Of a DNA stretch of 64,000 nucleotides, positions 57,221 to 64,000 are shown piece after piece. Under the pieces are notes generated by a model. The model was not told the origin of the DNA. It was given only the letters and a program-made list of their open reading frames with translations, and searched no databases. The position numbers were made by a program, and so were the translations under genes. This stretch comes from Canna indica (lineage: Eukaryota > Streptophyta > Magnoliopsida > Zingiberales > Cannaceae): NCBI GenBank assembly GCA_034359265.1, contig CP136892.1, forward strand, positions 86,606,001-86,670,000, read 5' to 3'. Numbering within the stretch: the first letter of the stretch is position 1; each line of letters begins with the position of its first letter.

Positions 57221-57728
57221 CCCAAAATTTACCTGTTTTAATATATTCATGCCCAAACTTCACTTACAAAACTTCATGGAGAATGACACTCCTCTAGATT
57301 TGCCTGCATAGACGAGAAATTCTATCAACCGACGCACTAAAGATTTGGGAAAAGAAAGAGGTGAAAAGTAAAAGAAAAATGCTATGATGAAGTTAAGTGA
57401 ATATTATCAGACTTTTCTTACCGAAAATATTTAATGTAGATCACTAGGTGTCAATAACGTGGCAAGATCCACCCGTTTTTATTACTGCATTTGAAACAAG
57501 TATGAACAAGTGGTGGCCTGAGCCGATCATTAACCCAGTGTGATCTATGAGCAGCACAAAATTAATTGCACTAGAAGTCCCGCCCAACGCAAAAAATCGC
57601 GGAGGCTAAGGAATACGATACGACAACGGTCGATTGGAACATAGAATTCTCCAATTATATCACCATAGCGGACATCATTCGGCTGACTGATGCCCCGAAG
57701 GATATCCTCCAGGGCACTACCGCACAGG
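57217..57728. other. Intergenic, with a short stretch open on both strands
   Basis: 57551-57728 is open in one + frame (AKEYDTTTVDWNIEFSNYIT, ending at the hAT border) and in one - frame. It could be an old exon or element fragment; no family is recognised. Confidence 0.35.
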
Positions 57729-58289
57729 TAGGGCTGGCAATTTCTGACACAACATGATAACCCGACACGACACGACACGGAGTTACGCATGTCCGAATTT
57801 GGCTAAACATGTGTTTTGATTAAACGGATTCAACTCGGATTAACACGATTATTTTCAGGTTAAATTGGTATAAACACGATTAAACTCATTTAACTAAACA
57901 TGTTTAAACGGGTTACTGAACCTATTTAATTCATTTACCTGTTTATAAGGATATATATAATAATAAGTAAAAAGTTACGGACGGATGTTGGGTATGTCTT
58001 GTTATTAATAGTTTTTCTACTGTGTTTAATTTTTAATTTAAGTAGCTTTCATTTTGTTCACTATTGAAATTGTATTTATCGTGTTGTATCGTGTAGTATC
58101 GTGTAGATGTAAACATGTACATGTTTACTTAAACGAGTTAAGTGTGTCGTGTCGTGCCAATTCAGAAATAAAAGGGCCAGGTTCGGATTTGCATATTCAG
58201 ACACGTTTAATAAACGGGTCGAGTTCGGGTTTAGCCTTTTACAACACGAGACACGTTTAAACACGACACGACACGGATTACCACCCCAA
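57729..58289. mobile_element. hAT-like non-autonomous element
   Basis: Inverted ends TAGGGCTGGCAAT and, inverted, TTGGGGTGGTAAT (10 of 13 match) are followed by many ACACGACACG and CGTGTTTAA-type words in both subterminal regions, a pattern common in plant hAT elements. The candidate 8-bp target sites (CGCACAGG and GACACAAG) agree only partly, so the insertion is old or the border is off by a base. No transposase. Confidence 0.65.
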
Positions 58290-61200
58290 GACACAAGGTG
58301 TAAGAAAAATTTAGTGCCACAATAAATTACTTGAATTTAAGAATACCAAATATAATAGAGAAGTAAAGGGAAGATCTTACTTGATAAAGATATAATTAGA
58401 GCGGAAGTAATTTTCTGGGTCTCCAAAAATAACTAGATCTTCCTCTATATCAATTTTTTAAAAGACTATGTTTTGATAGAAAAAATAACAATGAGTTAGG
58501 ATTTTTCTTTATCCCTCATTCTGTCATGTGTGTAGAGGGGACCTAACCTCTATTTATAATTGATTAAATGAGTCTCCTCCATCATGAGCTTCATTAATCG
58601 GATCTACACTTGACTAATCACATCAATCAATATTAAGTATTTCGAGCTTAAGTCACATGAATCAAATTAAATTAGCTTATATGCATCTCAAATATGATCA
58701 TTAGATTAACTCGTATAAATCAAAAATCATAATGGATCGCAGCTAAATAAAAAAAACATTTAAAAATAAAAAATATTCTAACACAGGGAAGACATGATTT
58801 CTTGGAAATGAACTAAGAATGTGGAATTCAGTACACATTCACTATACTTCCTACTTAATTTTCGTGGAATTAGAGACATAAAGGCTCAATATATGTGGCA
58901 AAAAGCTTGTCCTGAGAATATTTCTATTATGAATTGATTTATCTACCAAGACAGATTGCATACCAAGATCATTTGATCACGAAAAATATTCAGGTTGACA
59001 TGTTCACTTTGTAGATCAGCTCTGAAAACACACAAAAATTTATTTGGGGAGTGCACCTATACTAAGCAAGGCCGGTGACAAATTCTACAACGGTCTCGGA
59101 TCGAGCGACTTCAACTCAACTACGCTCCCTAGCTTCGAAAGATGATGAGTACTCGTGAGGAGAAACTACTAAATCTCATAGCTATGATGATTTGGTGTTG
59201 AAAAATTTGAAAAAAACGAAATTGTCGATGCTTTGATAGAATGGAACACTCTCCTTTCGAGTTTGCAATCGAGGGTGTCATCTTCGTGGGGCTTACTTTA
59301 GACACTAGACGGTTGCAAACTTAATGCAAATTTTCTTTTATTTTGTGTTATTGGACTCGAGGTGATTTCTTTTTTCTTGCCTTTCTCTTCATCTCACTTT
59401 ATTATTTTTCAAAATTCTACCTAAATATAGATTTACTTTTTTTTTCAAAAAAATAAAATAAAATAGATAGTCCTACGTCTTCCGCCGAGCCTTTCCTCAA
59501 AACGAGAGGAGCCACAGAAAAGCCTCCCACCAGTACCCATCATCTTCTTGCTGACACGATGCACTTGTCTTCACATGTCATCACATTAAGCACGTGCGAT
59601 GAATAAATTTGGTAGGTCTTTCTCGCAAAACAATCTATATATGTATATATATATATAATTAAACCACAATCTTAGAAAAATAAAACCCAAAACATCCAAA
59701 TTCCAAATCTATGATTCTATATCACTAAGCAGCAGCGGCAACAACAACACTAAATTCACATATATCTCACTGTTATTAATGCAAACAAAAATAAGATTGA
59801 CGTACACGTATAGAAAAGGTTGGCCGCATCTTTCATGTGAGGAATGAATACAACACAAGTATATTTTAAATACGGGAATTTGCCAAAATTAAATTTTGGA
59901 AGAGAAAAATTTTTCTATCCAAATTTTAGGAATTTAAAATTCTCAAAATCAAAACCTAATTGATTGAATATTTATTTTACTCTGGGCTAAAGTGTCTGAC
60001 GAATTAAAGACTTTAATTAAAAATTATATATATTTATATATAATTTTAATTTATAAAATAAAAATAAGAGGTTAGAATCTAAAAAATATATTTTCAAATT
60101 ATCTAATTCATTAGAGACATTTGCACAAATTCTATAAAATTAAATTTAAATTAAAAATTTTAAAATATTTTGATACAAAATATTTTTTTAATAACAATAC
60201 ATCTTTTGTATTTTAAAAATATTTATTTAATTAAAATTATTATTTTATGAATTATAAAATTTATAGACTTTGGACAACAGTCTCTAATTTATTTTTGCTC
60301 AAAATTTATAAAATTAATTTTAAAATAAAAATATTAAAATATTTTTTATAGACCGATCATATTTTTTATATCACATATATTTTTTATGAATTAAATAAAA
60401 AATTTATAATTATAAAATTATTATAAATAAAAGTCCCTAACTTATTATAAATTTTTGTTCAAATTTATAAAACTAATGAAATATTTTTGTGAATTAAATT
60501 TTATTTTTTATAATTATAAAATTATTATAAATAAAAATTTCTAATTCATTAGAAACTTTTGTACTAGATTTACAATAACTTCTTAATTTTTTTGAAAAAA
60601 TATATTTGAATTCATGAAATAATTTAATTATTTGTATTTTGTAAAAAATTATTTAGTGAATTCAAATATTTTTTAATGATACAAAATAAATACAAAAATT
60701 ATTTTTTTAAAAAAATAAGTACTATAATTCAAAAAAATATTTTACATTAAAATATTAAAATATGTTATAATTTTTAATTTAAATTTAAATTTATAGACGG
60801 GTAAAAATTTTTAATGCATTAGAAAATTTAAAAATATATTTTTTATAGTCTAATATCTCATTTTTATCATAAAAAAATATTTTATAAAATTTAATAATCT
60901 TTTTTTTACCAAAGTCTCTAGACATGCCAGACGTAAAATATGTATCCAATCCACTAATTTTTTATTTTAAAAATTTTAATCATTAAAATTCGTATTTGAG
61001 AATTTGAAAATTTTTCTATCCCAAAATTTAGTTTTGAGAAATTATTGTTTTAAATAACGGGTCAATCCATTGTAGTTCAAGTGATAAAAAATTTAAAATT
61101 CAATAAAATTTAATTGCCGGTGGCTGTCGTCGAACAGACTGCTTCAATCAATCAAATAAAAGAAGCAATTAATGAGATACTATTGAACTTGTACCTTGAT

Positions 61201-61860
61201 ACTTCTTATTTATATGTTTAAAGGCAGAAGGGGGTTATTAGAAGCCAAAAAAATTGAATGCCAACCAGATCAAATCAAGATCGAACTGGGAAGCAAATAG
61301 CGATTGCCGTCAGAGAGGGAGGGAAGAAAGACAAATGAAAAAGTTCATAGTGTCGAGACCATCGATATTTGTGCTCTTCTTTTTACCTGGATTTAGGGCA
61401 AATTCGCCGTTGCTTCCGTATCTGAGCTCCATTTTTTAATAACTTTAGGTGCTTTGTTGAATTGAATAATGCGAATGAATAAAAAAAGATTAATTAACCT
61501 GATGCCAATTGCGTGCATTCTTTCCATTTAAGTACTCGAATCACCACTAATCTTGATATGAATGTTCTCATATCGTCAAGGAACCAAGCATAATTTCTAC
61601 GACTAAACCTATACGTTCGACAATTCATCAATTGCTTGCATCTCCATTTTCCAAGCATGGTGTCCAAATTCCCAACAGGAAAGAATTCAGCACCTGAGTT
61701 AATGTCAATATTGATTTTACATGTATCTGAAAAAAGAAGAAAGAAGAAAGAAAATAATTAGTCTATCTGCAAATAGTGTAAGCACGAATGAATCAGCTGT
61801 CATATCTACATTCTGTAATTCATTTATAGGAACAACAATTACTTTACCAGTCAATTTTAG
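58290..61860. other. Long AT-rich intergenic stretch
   Basis: No supported gene. Between about 59990 and 60900 the sequence is over 80% AT and contains degenerate, irregularly spaced copies of a CTCTAATT.ATT...TTTG..CAAATTTATAAAATTAA phrase (near 60100, 60280, 60435 and 60520). 59040-59340 is more GC-balanced but shows no domain. The right end (from about 61700) is the likely 3' UTR of the next gene. Confidence 0.45.
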
Positions 61861-61861
61861 C

Positions 61862-62946
61862 TTAGTGATTGGACACATCACAACCATTACTTGCGTCCTC
61901 ATCGACAAAAGCAAATTTGCATACCAAAGCGAGATGATCGCTACCCCATTTCTGCAAAAGCATATATGTAATATCAAATAAAAACTGAGATTGAGGAAAT
62001 AAGAAGACAATATCGCCAAAATAATTGATGGGGCAACCAATAAAGGCTCAAGATAACAATGTCTATCAGGAAGCCACTAAGCAAGAGATCACAAAAAGAT
62101 GGAATGAAGATGATGTTCTGAAACATTGATCATTTACAAAGAAGACCAACTATGCTACTGCTTCAATTAAATCGCAACACTTGCATAGGATAGGCATACG
62201 AGCGGTTCAAGAGTTTATGGGTCTAAGAAGGGGAACTGCCAGTCTGCCACCAAATGGAAATATTACGATAATAATAAAAAGCCCTTTGAATTCTTCTAAA
62301 AGTCAGTTCTACTCAATTTCAATTTCTTTTTATCTCCCTATTTTAAGCTAACGGTTGTTTAGAGGAAACCATATTTCCATTTATGCTTTATCAGACTTTC
62401 ATGGATCACAAACAAAGCCTTCCCCTGAATGTGAATAAAAAACAAAGAAGTAAATATTTTTGATATTAAGGTAACGGATTCAATATGTGCCCTTGAGCTT
62501 CATTAGGAGTTTCATAAACTTTGAAGTCTTTACTGAATTATAAAGTAACAAAAGAATAGGTATATGAACATCTTTTCTTATATTAATTAGTTAGAGAAAC
62601 AACAGGATTGCTATAACAGTATAGAGCAGACAGAAATGAGCAGAAGATAAACATGTTCTGCACAAAAAATGAAATACAGAATAGGCACATACCTTATTAG
62701 GTAGACCTCCCAATCTCTCCAAAATTTTGATTGGCAAGGTATCGACAACACCTATAGGAACAAGGGCAGAAGAGTGCCTGCATACCATTTTACAAAAGTT
62801 GCAATGAACCCTCCAGTTTCCTTAAAGAGAAAAATTGACTTTAAAGAATAAATTTTTCACCAGATGTAGTCAACTGTTCCCATGAACTTGGAGTGATAAG
62901 AAGTTGCCAAAGGTTCACCATTTTCATCTCTTGTTTTATGGTTACC
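61862..62946 (-). CDS. CCR4-type deadenylase (endonuclease/exonuclease/phosphatase family), C-terminal exons
   Basis: Partial gene on the - strand. Three exons join in frame: 62861-62946, 62693-62777 and 61862-61951 with GT-AG introns, giving 86 aa to a TAA stop. They read NHKTRDENGEPLATSYHSKF, MGTVDYIWHSSALVPIGVVD, LPIKILERLGGLPNK and KWGSDHLALVCKFAF, the C-terminal end of plant carbon catabolite repressor protein 4 homologues, which shorten mRNA poly(A) tails. The GSDHLAL motif carries the catalytic Asp-His pair of the DNase I-like fold. The one oddity is Lys where the family has Glu in LVCEFAF. The open frame at 61717-62040 on this strand is out of frame with the true last exon. The upstream catalytic exons were not found before the window edge, so the gene continues to the right or is truncated. 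Confidence 0.85.
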
Positions 62947-64000
62947 CTGATATAAAAGTTTAATACAAGAAGTACCATGTGAAAACATTGCCAAGTAGTG
63001 ATAGAGTGATAGAGATTAATGCTTAAACAAAGTGATAGAAGTAACTGTTACAATGAAGCAATTAAAGGAAAAAAAAAATCATTTGATCATTTAGATCAAC
63101 ATAATTTCAGGACCAAGAAATATAAGCAATTTATAGAAGCCCTGATGCATCAGCATGTCACATGCAATTGTTGCTGCCAGAACCACAAGTCTTAGAACTA
63201 CATTCCCCATTTATCTTCCAACAGCTAGAAATTCAAAAGCAAATAACAAAAACCAAATTACTTAGTTTGGCTATCATGAAGTAATAAATCTGCCCATTTT
63301 ATAACATTTTGCAATTAATCCAAAACAAATGATAATTTTATAACTTAATTTTGGTGCTATAATTTGGATCCTCATGATATTTGATATGTTAATTTAAATC
63401 ATTGTATCTATTAATAGATGCCTAGAGATATGACAGACAACAAAAGCTGTACAATTTTCCACTATTCAAACAATTCTCTTTGATAGTCAAGGTTGATTAT
63501 GTTATATTTGAAACTCAGGATCAAGTTATTTGATGTGATTGGTAAGTAATCATATTAATAGATTTTTCATGCCAGAGGTGAACTATAACATATATATATA
63601 TATATATATATATAGCTTAAGTCAAAACTCCTGGCAGCCTATCTACAGTGACAGAAATAGATCTCAATTACTACATGGATATTCAATATATCCATTAATG
63701 ACAACTGTTGAGGAGAGGATTAGGTCTCAACTCACTCTATACCATGTGAAGATTGAGCAAGAATTAGATTATGTGAGTAGCCCCTCTCTACTCATACATA
63801 CATAATAATTAAAATATACATTTCCATGAGTCCCTGGATGATTATACATTTACAGCTAGGTCCCTCAACAACAACCACAAAGCAGATCGGGAACAAAAAT
63901 GCTTGTCAAACTTACCATGAAATAGTGGCCATCAGAGCAAATAAAGATCAAGGATGGAAATTGCAATATAGGGTACATCCAAAGCTCCTCAAACAAGATA
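62947..64000. other. Probable intron of the CCR4-like gene
   Basis: AT-rich and without recognisable coding exons. A TA microsatellite lies at 63590-63614. Probably intronic if the deadenylase gene is intact. Confidence 0.45.

Noticed and set aside
61717..62040. 107-aa frame on - strand read as a membrane-like protein
   Set aside because: The real last exon of the deadenylase uses a different frame (KWGSDHLALV...) from the splice acceptor at 61951.
1..64000. Integrated plant pararetrovirus or other viral sequence
   Set aside because: No viral movement, coat or polymerase motif was seen; all reverse-transcribing remnants fit copia, LINE or a non-autonomous LTR element.
1..64000. CRISPR array or bacterial-type operon
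   Set aside because: Introns, TATA promoters and plant families show this is nuclear plant DNA; the tandem arrays lack spacer structure and lie within transposable elements.

Overview
This window is nuclear DNA from a flowering plant, most likely a commelinid monocot outside the grasses. The genes have short GT-AG introns in AT-rich spacers, the mobile elements are plant families, and there is a plant tRNA-Glu. RbcS has two introns (grass RbcS genes usually have one), and its mature protein carries the monocot-like EFSKEGF segment. The species cannot be fixed from the sequence; Zingiberales such as banana or its relatives is my best guess.

Layout. 0-3 kb: repeat-derived spacer with a fold-back element, long poly-C and poly-G tracts and a ~95-bp tandem repeat. 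4-15 kb: three tandem RbcS genes on the + strand, almost identical in coding sequence, with a six-exon Mn-type cation diffusion facilitator (MTP9/MTP10-like) on the - strand between copies 1 and 2, then tRNA-Glu(CTC). Decayed copia and LINE pieces lie between copies 2 and 3, and another copia relic lies after copy 3. 20.5-22.1 kb: a three-exon conserved plant gene with a 5' UTR intron. 28.3-29.2 kb: a non-autonomous hAT element with an 8-bp target duplication and a tRNA-like insert. 30.5 kb: a NIMIN-like NPR1-interacting protein with two TGACGTCA sites upstream. 32.5-34.5 kb: a LINE relic split by a PIF/Harbinger-like element filled with a minisatellite. 37.5 and 45.6 kb: two single-exon conserved plant proteins of unknown function. 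50.4 kb: an AP2/ERF transcription factor with a CRF domain. 53.5-57 kb: a young non-autonomous LTR retrotransposon carrying three tandem arrays instead of gag-pol. 57.7 kb: a hAT-like element. 61.9-62.9 kb: the last three exons of a CCR4-type deadenylase on the - strand.

The genes do not form one pathway. They are individual plant genes (carbon fixation, manganese transport, salicylate signalling, cytokinin-type transcription control, mRNA decay) in a repeat-rich region. The RbcS array is the one clear functional cluster; its copies are mosaics, sharing 5' sequence in one pairing and 3' sequence in another, as expected from gene conversion or unequal exchange. Several genes (MTP, the 21-kb gene, the deadenylase) show only when exons are joined across introns. 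I saw no CRISPR array, operon or clearly new multi-gene system.
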